A DNA stretch of 64,000 nucleotides from Apostichopus japonicus (Eukaryota > Echinodermata > Holothuroidea > Aspidochirotida > Stichopodidae): positions 16,318,001 to 16,382,000 of the forward strand of contig NC_092580.1 of assembly GCF_037975245.1 (NCBI RefSeq), written 5' to 3'. The position numbers and the translations under genes are program-made. The notes under the pieces were generated by a model that ran no database searches, was not told the origin of the DNA, and saw only the letters and a list, made by a program, of their open reading frames with translations. Positions 27,370-40,100 of this stretch are shown piece by piece. Numbering within the stretch: position 1 is the first letter of the stretch; every line of letters begins with the position of its first letter.

Positions 27370-27377
27370 AATGCTGT

Positions 27378-28014
27378 ACTTCCTGGTACAGTACATGTTT
27401 TTCTCTGTTTTGTACTCCTTAGTATCTGATTTAAAATTCCTCATATTGCCAAGTTTTTAGCTCAGTTGAGAACATCTGCGCTTCTGTTACAGTTGTTTTT
27501 CTATGCCCAGTTTCATCAAGTTGAAAAACTGGCAAACTTGCATGTACATGTACGGGTGTACCAGTAAAAGAACATTTTAGCTCGTAAAATGTTATGTATT
27601 TTGTACTTAATAAACCTACTTGCTTGCAATATACGGTTAACTTCCTATCATTTTACACACACAGTACAGTAAGTCTTTGTATGGTTTTTTTTCACAAAGT
27701 TACTGTGTGTATTCCACTGTTGATCAATTGATCCAATTTACTATTTCAATGAGACAGTTCAAGTAAATATAAAAGTTGCTGAAATAATGAAATTCTTTAT
27801 CTTTATCAAATTGTTGATAAATAATTAAGTAAAGGTTAATAAATGAAAACTCTATTTAATGAATTGGAACCAGTTTTTTCTTTCTTTAAAGTTTTAGTTT
27901 AGTTGAGTGTTCCTTTGGTTTGTTTAAAGTGTAATCAATTGAAAGAGAAGTGCCTTTATCATCCCAGTACCTGTAGGTAATTATTAATATCTGTTTAATT
28001 TTGATTTCCTTCAG
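27378..28014. other. upstream of the contactin start exon
   Basis: A+T-rich sequence without a recognised promoter. The acceptor at 28013-28014 implies that this is intronic and that the transcription start lies further upstream. Confidence 0.4.
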
Positions 28015-28050
28015 GTGGAGTATATTACTGTTCCTCCCCTCATCTCCAAG
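28015..28050 (+). other. CNTN: 5' UTR part of the contactin start exon
   Basis: A pyrimidine-rich acceptor (TTTCCTTCAG) ends at 28014. The 36 nt to the ATG at 28051 have no upstream ATG. One or more upstream untranslated exons are therefore expected, but I cannot place them with confidence. Confidence 0.6.
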
Positions 28051-28105
28051 ATGAATCTGTCACCATTAATTCTTCTTGCTACCTTCCTGTCTACAAGCTT
28101 AGCCT
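28051..28105 (+). CDS. CNTN: contactin exon 1: signal peptide
   Basis: It encodes MNLSPLILLATFLSTSLA, a typical cleavable signal peptide with a hydrophobic core, and ends one base into the next codon (phase 1) at a GTAAGT donor. The ATG is the first after the acceptor and follows CCAAG, an acceptable start context. Confidence 0.88.
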
Positions 28106-31100
28106 GTAAGTATTCTTTTCTTCTTGATTCTATTTGCATCTTGATCTTCACATTGTGTGCAAATATTAGTCAGCTTTTTAACACTTTTTAACACAAAAGA
28201 ATACAGAGTGTGTTTGTAGACCTGATTCTTAACAAAGTCAAGTAATGATTATGTTTTTGTTTAGCACTGTATGTCTCATACTTCCCGTGTCCTCCCTCAC
28301 TTTCTTACTCACCTCCCCATTCTCCTTTTCTCTGACTTGGGAGGGGGGGGGGGTTGGGGTGTGGGGTTGGGGTTCCAAGAACTTCTATAGTTTGTCCAAG
28401 AGATTCATCAGTTTCAGAACCATGATCTGTTGTAGAATTGGCATGAGTTCTATTGCTATACTATGGGAGCTGCAACAGCTTTGTCCACAATCCAGCTTTA
28501 AAAGAATTGTCAAGATAGGCAGTACGTACTCCAGCTAACGGCAATTGTCTGGAGTTTGGCCTACGATTTGAGGGACTGGGGGTGGCGGATGGAGAATAAC
28601 TGTAAGGTGCTTTAATTCAATGGCCTTGCAGTGGTTTGCTGCCATTTCTGCAGGATATTTCAGGCCCTCAGCTGAGAGGAGATCTATATATATTTTGTTT
28701 TTGTGCAAAATCCTAACCATGGGAATTGGCTGTTTATACACAGTACATTAAGTTGTACAGTAAGATGTGTAAAGACAGGTAAGGAAGGATTGAACAAAAT
28801 TCATTGTTTTAGCTTTTTCATTTTCTTCCTCATTTTTCAGTTGTTCGAACTGGCCCACACATCGTAAGGGAACCGGTGGATACCCTGTATGACCAGGGCT
28901 CAAATATACAAACACTCTCTCTCTTTTGTGAAGCCGAGGGGGAGGTGACCCCTACCATCACTTGGAGAAAAGATGGTGCCGACCTGGATCTAAGCGATTC
29001 CCGTTTCATCCAGACCCAGGATAGGTTAACCATCAGTGCCCTGAGGAAAGATGCCGACGAGGGTACCTATCAGTGTGTCGTATCTAATGCTTACGGAACC
29101 ATCTTCAGCACAGAGGCAGAGCTTAAATTTGCATGTAAGTGTCCAATACCGAAGCAATTTTGTGAAATGGTCATAAGTGGTATATATGCAATCAGAAATA
29201 TTAGTCGTGGTGTGAAAAATATGATGCAGGACTGATTTCAGATGATCCATGTACATGAATTTATCTATATAAAAATTTTCAGTATTTATTTTCTGTTTTA
29301 TTGTCACATGAGGTTAGAGATATGTATTAGTTTGTTCTGGCTACCTGGAATAGGCAGGTAGTAAACAATTGTAGGTAGAAGTTTGTTTTGCTTTTGTTCC
29401 TCATCACACTGGTGTGAAAAATAAGTATCTTATATGGTCATCCTGTTATTCTGGTTTTTCATATCCTAACTTTCACTATTGGAAGATCTTACTAATATTG
29501 TTTTTGGCACTTTTTGTAATTGTAATACATGAAATTGAATTCAAGTCATAGAGACATCAAGCTCAAGCATCAAGATCGATTGATCAAAGTGCTTTTCTTG
29601 TCCCTGAATTTTCATGAATTATCAGTAACTTTGGTGAAAGTGCAGCTGTTAGGTAATCATTAAAAAAATATGAACAATTTCACCACCCAAAAACATGGCT
29701 ATTTGCCAAAGTTGCTGATCGGCTAATATTATTTCAGTGTGTTATTTTTGGATCTTCCTGACTTGAGGTCGAAAGTCATTATGAGGTTAGTTACAGCTAT
29801 TGTTTCAAATTGCATACAATGCTTTGTTCACCATAAAGTTGTTCAGGGATATTTTTAGTAGTGGGTCATGGAAGCTGTGTTTCTTGGCATCGGCCCTGCA
29901 AGGAAGCAAGTAACCCATGCAGTCAAGTGGACATGCATGTGGGGGTGTGTGCGTGTTTGGGGTGTGTGTGTGACAGCCTAGCTTGTACACACGATAGCTG
30001 TTAAAGAAGGAAAAGGTTGACGAGTGTAGTCAGATTTGGCATCTGTCTTGCCAATCATGGGTTTGTCAATGGACAGATTAGAGGGGGTCAAAACATGAAA
30101 TCCATTCCTTCTTCTAGAAGTGCATTTTGTTCACTGCCTGGAGGTTTCCCTGACAGTGTACATAGGAGGCCCAGATCACAGGCCCTGATCTACCCTGATC
30201 TACAAATCTACCTGATCTACAGATCTGACCTCCAGCTCTTGGATTTTACACCCCTCTTAATTCCCAAGTATTAATAGGGCTATAGACCATTTACAAATGT
30301 AAGGGGGTACGAATAGAGACGCTCTCTTCAGAACTTGGCCACATGAATGATGGTTGATATTATCTTGATATGGTCTTTAGGATAGTTATCCTTTTGCTCT
30401 TTTTGGTTTCAGATGTTGACCAGTATCCTTTGACACCTTTGGATCCTGTTTCTCTGCAACTTAATACTGGAGCTTGCATCAGCTGTAGCCCTCCTGACCA
30501 TTACCCAGGTATTGAAAGATGATAGGAAATAGAAGGGAAGAATTAGAAAGTTGGTAAACTGAAGTACCAATAGAAGATAGACAGACAGACAGACAGACAA
30601 ACAAAGAGACAGACAGATAGATCGATATATCACCAACTACTGGTGTTTGGTGTTACATTTCAAATAGTTTAATTTTAGTCAAACCCTAAGAAACATATCC
30701 TGTTCAGTTTCTTTGTACTTACTGGGACATGCTAAAGAAAGAAGGCACCTTTTTAAATTTCACTCTGGTTTGAAATTATACTATTATAACAGCCCTCTGA
30801 CTGTCATCATCTAAGGCCAACAATTGGTAGTACATCTATCGTGGATGAAACTGTACATCAGTTTCATTTGACAATGAAATTGAAATTATTGATATACTGT
30901 GTCTTCCTCTTTATGTGATCTTTCAATTTGAGCTAATGTGACATGAGGAGGGATTGCCTCTATGTTTGACAGGTTATCGTTGACCAGGGTAATAGTGTGA
31001 TGCGCCTTGAGCACTGTTAATGGTGGATATGTCTGTGCTTTATAAATCCTAAATATTATTATTATTATTATAACACAATTACATTAAACGTTTTTGGTGT

Positions 31101-34100
31101 GGAAAAAAAATTCTGTGAAATCCGACATACGAAGGTGTCAAGGTGCTATCACAGAGATCAATCATGACATTACCCTGTTGTAAATGATTTCATATTGTTT
31201 TATGTTTACTCGAGCTGTAAACTATGGAGTATCTCACTTTCAATAACTTTCAATATCTTTCAATAACCTTTGAACAGTATCTTTCAATATCTCACTTTCA
31301 ATAACAACAGTGTAGTAAACTGTGTTGTGTAGCTATAAGTATATAAACTATGTAAACTATCAATAAAAAAAGTAAAATTTTGTTGATATTTAATTTTCAA
31401 ATTCTTGATAGTGAAAATTACAAAAAAGTAAGGAAATGAAAAAAAAGAGAGCAACACCATGATAACATAGAATGTTGCTGATCCAATGTTGTACCTTTAC
31501 TTCATGTTGTAGATATCTGTTCATAAACCTTTCATTGTAACATAACACTCCGTTTGTATATTCCACTGCTTGCACCAGTTCGATCCCTGGTGGTTGTTTC
31601 AAGTGCATGACTTCATGTAGGCTAGTTATAATTGAATCATCAATTGATATACCAGACAAACCTCTAAGGACATACCTTTTACCCCATACATAGATAACAA
31701 TAATAATAATAATATTCTGCTTGCTTCATCTGGTAGTTACTGTTTTAAATCAAATCAAAAAACCATCTTCAATGAATTCTCCGATGTGATATTCCTTTCT
31801 GCTAAAGTCATCAACCTGCTGGGACGCATGCAAGTAAACATTTCTTCGCAGGAAGGGCATTCGCTCCCTGTGATGTTCTGTTTACCTTTTTGGCAATTTT
31901 AGAGAAATTTAATTATAGTTATTGGATGACCAACTGCTTGGTAAGAAACTTTTATTGCATTTTTTAGTCCAAGCCACAGAGATATACTACAGTAAACGTA
32001 CAGTAAATATTAACTTCCAAGGAGTGTTAAAGTTAAATGTTAGTCAAAGTAATTGGCACAGAAAGATTGTTCACAATGTCACAACTTTCATAAGTTCAAA
32101 TAATTGCTCTTTTACTGTGGATAGACCTGATGAGAGGCATATTTACATTTGGGTTTCGAAATGTTTGGTGGGTCGTGAGATTTTCACCGACTTTGAATAA
32201 GGCGATCAGTATGTGATATATTAAGGAGGATTAAAATTTTAAAATATTTTCCATTCTGTGTCTCTGTTTTTACTTTGACAATACAGCCAAGAAACCTTAA
32301 CCATATTTTAACCTACGATTGCTAATTGACCACATACTCCTTAATTGCCCATATGGCACAAAGATAACGATACACGCCCACCGGTCTTATAGTCAAACTG
32401 TACTTCAATGACTTCTTAGATACCTGTGTAGAAACATGTCATAATTTCACAGAGTAATCTCTTCTTTTGATATCTTTTCCTATTTTTTAACCTACGATTA
32501 CCAATTGACCACATACTCCTTAGTTGCCCATATGGCAAGAAAGGTAAAGATACACGCCCACCAGTCTTATATACAAACTGTACCTCAATGACTCCTTAGA
32601 TACCTGTGTAGAAACATGTCATAATTCGTAGAGAAATCTCTTCTTTTGATACCTGTACCATATTATAACCTACGATTACCAGTTAACCACATACTCCTTC
32701 ATTGCCCTTATGGCACAAAAGATAACGATACACGCCCACCGATCTTATATTCAAACTGTACCTAAATGACTACTAAGATACCTGTGTAGAAACATGTCAT
32801 AATTTCACAGAGAAATCTCTTCTTTTGAACAGGCTTGGATGTCATCTGGCAGAAAGATAACAGTGGGGTGACAACAGACCTAAGGATAAGAACTACCATT
32901 GATGGCAGACTGTGCTTTGCTAATGTTGAAACTACTGACGAAGGACTCTACCATTGCTTGGTCAAGTCTAGCGTGGATTCGCTCGGTGCAGCAGTCGTCT
33001 TTAAAGCTAGTCCAAGGTTTCAAGTCACTGTACAGTCAGGTACATGGAAATTGACTTCATATCTTAGCGGGTTCAATGCATCACATTGCTACATGTGAAG
33101 CAACTCTGACTGGAGCCCCGTCAAGATGGGCCTTGCCCCCCCCCCTCTCCCCTCTGTACTCTTCACCTCTTACCTTCCTCAGAACCACGCCTAATTGGAA
33201 CGCCTGAGGTTAAGTTGTGCCTTGGAAAAGTAACGGATCATTACCTACAGTTCTTCAATGTGCTTTATGTCCAATCAAGCCGGGCAATTTTAAAACCATA
33301 GGTCCCCGAAAATTTGCGCCCGGTTTGCCTCTACAATAACCACCAAGCGACAGCTTATTTTCATGAATGGCGCCTGGTCATTTCCCCCAACGTTACTACT
33401 GTAACTAAAGCTGAATTTTGGCGATTGCGAAAAAGGACGCTTAACTTCAACAACAAAAGCAAAAATGTTATACCGATTTACTGATGGTTCCCAATGAAAA
33501 GAGTTCAGATAGAAAGGTGATTATGTATATCAACAGTACCATATTGGCTACACTCCTTTTTGTACACCCATATATGTAGTGATGTACATCGCAACTCCGG
33601 ACATTAAGCAACACACTTAAGGTACTGGAGGTTTGGCTGCGGCTTATGATTCAAATTTAAGGATGCCTCTAAGATAGTTTTCAATTGCCAACGGCCACTC
33701 CTATTCTGATGAGGGGAGGAGCGCATGAACATATAGGCTGGTCGTAGGGAGATACGGTAGATTATGACACCACGTTGCTATGGTTGAGAGAGTGTACGGT
33801 TGACATTGCATTTGCGCATGCACAGAATAATCGGAAAGTTAAAAACAGAAGAGATGTGACAACAGTTGAGTGATCATTATTCATTAAAAATAACATATTG
33901 CTAAAGCCATATATGAACGCGTTCGTGACTTCAGAAACCGCTTCCGGTCTTGCAATATAGGCTCCCTGTCCTGCCCAAAAAACTAAAGGACCAGGAGCCA
34001 AAAGTGGATTCAGCTGGCTCCCTTGGCCTCTTAATGAAAGGCCTGTATCCAATATATCCAGTAGACACAAGGTTTTTTATTGTGTAAAGAGTAAATTAAT

Positions 34101-37100
34101 TATTATTTTTGTTATGTGGATATTTGATCTCTTTTACATGCTTTTTGTGTATTATCATTGATATCCTTCATAGGTTCAGCATCAGCTGTGTCTTCACCAA
34201 GAGTTCTAGTTGATGTACCAGATACAACCATCAAAGCTGGCAGAGATGCCACACTGGAATGTTTCTTCTCTGGAAGGTGAGTCACTAATTATGCCCTTTT
34301 GGAGTTAACTTATAAAACTACATAACAATATGACGTCAGGCATAAAGTTAACTTTGAGTTGTTGTGTAGACTGTTAAAATACATTGCTGTCAGTCCATAT
34401 TATATTTCAATACCACTTTTAGTTTGTGAGAAATGGAACCTTTTAAGCAGCTGAAGTTAGTCAGAGTGTCAACGTATGACTAGTACATATATATGGCAGT
34501 TTAAATGACCCAATCGGCACCTGTACAGAGGTCAAACTCCGACGAGTGAATATCTCTATAAGTTTGATAACATATCTACTTTTCTTCGCAGTCCTCACCC
34601 AACATTACAGTGGCGTCGCAAGTCTCCAGCAGATGCGCCATTGCCAAGCACACCTTCAAACGAAAACCAAGAACTGATTATCCGTAACGCCCAACCAGAG
34701 GACAGTGGCGAGTATGAATGTTTGGCATCAAACGACCAAGAACAAAATGTGAAGTCCACAGGAACCCTAACAGTTGTCTGTAAGTATTTTCTCTTTTTAT
34801 ATTTTCATCTTGTTTGGTGTTGCTCTTGATTATTGCTAAATTTTTCTTTCATTAATGAGAAAACCAAAAATTGCATTTATTTTTATTCTTGATGTATCTT
34901 ACTGGTTTAGCGACAGATGTACATCTAATCAGCCTTTATCTATTATCTCCTTGTGCATGGATCGGTATGTACTGTCACATTATAACACAAGATAACTTCC
35001 ATTTCAGTTTTTTTTAACTCTTTTGAAAAAGAATGAACAAAATATATGAAAACAAATCACTAACAGTGGGCTTCACACTTTAAACAGGAAATAATTTAGT
35101 GCTTTTATTTAGCATCTCAATTTTACCATCTTTTGGTTTTCTTAGTTATTTGGCAGATGAGATACCAGATAAATTATTCCCTGTTTGTATGCAACCATCT
35201 GTGAGGTGTTTTTGTGGTTGGAAGCTATAAGTGTGATAAATATCATAATAATTGTGTGCTACCTCTCGGTAGAATTGAGGTTCACAGTTAAAATGGATAT
35301 GATTTTATGGAATTATATAATGAATCATTTAAAACTTCAATGTCAACAGCTTATGCAGCCAAGTAAATGTTATACTGTGGCTTCACAGTAGACATGCCCA
35401 TTGTGTAGACTCTGAATCAATTACTCATGATGGATGGACAAAAAAAAAAATTGATGACATTAAAAAGAGAAACCTTGTAAGAAGGAAATAAAAACAACCA
35501 CTTCTCCATTCTATGGATGCATATGTGCAAACCAATGTTAAAACCAACTAATCAGTCTGTATTTGCTTAATTTTGCACTCTCGATGGTTGAAAGTTATTT
35601 CCTGGCAATTTTTCCTACTTCAGCTGCTCCTTCCTGGCTGCAGGAATTAGAAGATACAGACATTGACATTATGTCTTCCCTGACCTGGCGCTGTGAGGCA
35701 GAGAGTGTCTATGATATCACCTATGAATGGTATCGCAACGCCCAACTAATCAACACTGGCTTTGACAGGATCTCTTTCAGCGATAACTTCCGCACAGCCA
35801 CTTTTACCAGTTTAGAGGTATGTAGGGTTGGTCGGATAATTGGTTTCTTGACAAGAGGAATTAATAGCTACCTTTGTTGGTCATTACCTGTCTCCCAAAC
35901 CATCTCCCCCCTCTCCCACTTGTCTTACCACCTGTCCATTGATCCCTATGTCTTCATCTCTCTGTTCTGTGTCCCTCCACCTGTCTCTCCCTCGAACCTC
36001 CATTTTTCTTTCTGTCTGTGGCTGTCATGGCTTTGACATGATCTCTTAGTTTAGAGGTATGTAGGGTTGGTCCGATAATTGGTTCTGTTATGATCAAACA
36101 GGTATGTTTGGTGGTATAATTTTTATCGCTGTTATTTTCTATACAACGACCTAAAATATCTCAGTAATAGTGTGAACAAACATCTACCAGGTTCCCCAAA
36201 CATCTGGTTAAATTCGAATGAATGCCTCCATCATGTTGTTAAAGTGAATAACATTCTTTTCAACAGTTTTGCTATGAATAGATATATATTTCTTATTACC
36301 GTCATCTCTTTCCATAAATTATGACTGTTTTTTCATACCTGATCCTTTAAATTCTGGCAATTGATGCAATACCATATATCTCTCATAGGAGTCTGATTCG
36401 GCTATGTATCAGTGTGTGGCAAGAAATGAGCACGGATCGGTCGTCTCCACAGCTCAACTCAAAGTCAATGGTGAGTATGCAAAATTTCTTTACATATCAC
36501 TCTACTTGTTTCTCAGCCAGTGTCCATCTCAGTGGCGGAGCGTCCGTACAGTCAGGGGGGGCTGATGCCCCCCCTGACGGACTCAAATGGACTGCTGGCG
36601 CCCTTTTCAGCTCTTTAGCACTTTTTACTTATTCACGATTATTGACTTTTTTATAGCGCTCTCATCTACCTATTGACATTTGTCACATTTTGTTGTTGTA
36701 ATTTGGCGGCGACACATATTTATTCTTCGTTTATCTGCAAATTAGCCAGGCCCGGAAAGGGTAATTTCCGGCGATATAGGGAGTATCTTTACTCAGAAAA
36801 TTTCTGTATGCTACGCGCCAACCTGTGGTTGTGCTCCGCTTAGATAGTGTCGAAAGCGCCCCTACAGACCATTCTCGCCCCTCCTGACCAATACCCCTAG
36901 CTCCACCACTGGTCCATCTGTCTGTATGTTAGGAATTGAATGTCATGAGAATTGAGAGTCATGAATTCTACTTCTTGTCGTGGTAATGTGATTCTATTCT
37001 TAGTCATCTTGGTTTAGTGCTTTAAATTTTCTTTTTCATTTTCAGTAAAGGTGAGTTTCCATAAATTCTCAATGTCCTTGATCACAGCTGGGAATTTCTG

Positions 37101-40100
37101 TGGAATTGGTGGGCAAGAGCTTCTTACATAACCATTTTTATAAGTCGATATCATTGCCATACCCTTCCTCTCATGCTTGTAGGTATCTACTATGGATCAA
37201 TTGCATTGTAAGGGTTCATGAAAATATTTGACCCACCACCAATTATAAGCCAACTCATTAATATTACCAACCACCAATTATAAGCCAACTCAACAATATT
37301 TACCAACCACCCATTATAAGCCAACTCAATGATATTCTCTGATCAAGACGGGTTCAAGAACAACATTTAGAACATTTACCTAACATGTGTAACATTATAT
37401 AAAAATATGTGGGTCTGATGTTTCGATCCTAGCAGGGTCTTCTTCAGGGGCTGAATGACAAGTGACAGTAACTGAAGGGACAAATATAAGCACAGAATAC
37501 AGACAGGTAGGACAAGAGATAGATGTATTAAAGAGGATTGGTAGACAAAGGATGGAGAGAATGTGTAATGTTGTAACATTGAGAAATGTGTAGCATTGCT
37601 ATTAAAGTTTAATGTTTGTATGTCATTTTTTTATTGTCAGCTATACCACCAAGTTTCCCTGTGCCAGTGCAGAGCAATCAACCAGCTGCGAGAGGTGGAT
37701 CAGTCTTAATCCTCTGTAACCCTGATGGTGCCCCAAAGCCGACCATCAAATGGTACCGTGGCTCAAGCAGAATCAACACTGGTGGAAGGTTCAATGTTAC
37801 AGAGGAAGGACACCTTTACATAACAGGCGTTGTGGACAGTGATTTCGGAGACTATCGTTGCGAAGCGACCAACACGTTCAGCACCGAGTCCAGTACCGGT
37901 AGCCTAGTCATAAAAGGTAACCATAGAGATTAGAAGGAAATACTGATATCAGTCTTGGTGATGATAAAGGCCATATATCATTTTGTTTTATTCCAATTTA
38001 CTGGTTGACAGAGGATGAGGTGTTAAAACTTACCCATGCTTGACAATGTTGGTTAAATTGATGATTAATTATGTTCAGTTTAGAAGTTATCAGAATTCAT
38101 TTTTGTAATGCGTAATTCTTCTCAAAGAAAAGTTGAAAAAGTACAGAGAAGGCAAGCTAGATAAATGAAAATATGATTCGCAGTGACATACTGCCTGTTG
38201 TAACGTAATCTTGGAACCACAAATTCCATTTTTTTATTTACATTAACCCACACGTTTAGATTAAAGTAAACATTAATGAAACCTATGTGATAAAAGCTAT
38301 AGCACTAAATAGCCTTTTTCATCAGACATTTCATAAGACAGCATTATAATAATTTTAGAACTTCTTTGGAAACAGTAATATATTTTTTCATGTGCAAGTT
38401 TAAGCACAACTATCACATCATGTAAATAATAAAAATTACTGAGAATCAAAGAAAGAAGCAAAGAAAAAACAACTGTCAACACAGTGCTTGTCTTTTGCAA
38501 AATGCCAGTGTCATAGGTAAATAGATTAAAGTTTGAGGACGTGAACTGCCAGTTAGAGGATCTTGAAGGAGATCAGAGGCCAATGTAAAGTCTCTGAAGA
38601 GATCCTGCTAGGATCAAAATGTCAGGTTTGTCATACTTTAATCTATGTCATAAAAGTTACTCTCTATTTAATACATTTTATGTATCGTACAAACTCATTG
38701 TTCTCTTCAAACCCTGGTCATCATCAATCCCCTATTTTTGTAACAACGAGTGAATCATATAATCTGCAGATGGGACCAACATCATCCATCCTCCGGCTGA
38801 TGCCACCATCGTTATTGGACACGACGACGTCATCCAGTGCGGTGCAACAGCCGATGAAGACTTTGAACTCATTTATATCTGGCTCTTTGATGGTAGTCAA
38901 TTAAACATCGATGACAATCCACATTATAGGAAGGTGTGTGCACGTGTGTCTTTATCGTATATAAGTTCTACTAAATTAATGGAAACTGTAAGTTATTTTC
39001 ATCAAATTCAAGATGTGATGAAGAATGAAATGTACCCAATTTCCACTTCCTGCTGAGATGTATCACATATTCCAGCTAGATTTGCAGCAAGTTTTGTCAG
39101 TTCATTTCTCTCATTATTTTTCACTGATTTTTGTTACTTCCACTACTGAAATAAATTGTTTCAAAACGTTTCTGATCTGCTCTTTGCCATTGGGTTGTTA
39201 AAATACTTAAGAACCACGCATATAGTTATACCTTATGTTATTTTTTTTGCTCTGAATGGCTCTAGACAAAAGGCAACAATATTACTTTCTAACACCACTG
39301 ACAAATAAGATATGTCAGCCATAATAAATGAAAACTTTCACTTGTCCAACTAGTTAAATCAGTTGTCCAACTAGTTCAATCTAGCTTCCAGAATCTATTC
39401 TCCAATTTGTGCATCTATTTCATCTTCTCCGTGTGCATGATACTCTTCAGTGATATTGAATTTCTCACTTCCCCCCCACCTTTTTCTCTTTTCTTCTCTA
39501 CAGGAGGATGGTAATCTCCATTTGCTGAGTGTGAACCAAGATATGCAAGGAGAGTACACATGTAGAGCTGAGACCAGCATCGATGCTGATATGGTGTCTG
39601 CCATCATCACAGTGTCAGGTAACGTATACAGATGATTACTACTTTCCCTTTCTGAGTTGGTGGACAGGATAGTCTCTTGGTATGAGATTTCACTTCATCA
39701 TCAGTTATTTAACAAATCAGTCGTGCAAGTTAGGATGTCGTTTGATCATTCTCTGGGTTTGTGATCAAAGAAGGGAAATCAACAGAATTGGAAAGCTTTA
39801 AACAAATTCACTTTATGTCTGCTAATACTAACGGTCCATTGATGAATGTAGTTAATGAGGGCGACATGTATATTTATGACAATTGAGTGTGAGAATATTC
39901 ACTGCTATAGATGAGAGTCCACCTTTCTGTGTAATAAGATATAGTGATAAGCAGATATGAGCTTTTCCCGCAGAAACGTTTATTTCCGATTTCCTTAATT
40001 TCATCCCCGCGTTTTCTCATCTTCTTACATTTCCGACTTATATATATGTCTATATATTCAAGCATATGAAAATATGCCTGCCAACTCCAAACACGAACAT

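Noticed and set aside
31922-32200. 92-aa ORF in contactin intron 3
   Set aside because: It does not resemble an Ig or other domain, and the contactin exons on either side join in frame without it.
35563-36036. 157-aa ORF as one exon
   Set aside because: Only 35624-35817 is homologous to Ig4. The open frame beyond 35817 follows a GTATGT donor and loses similarity.
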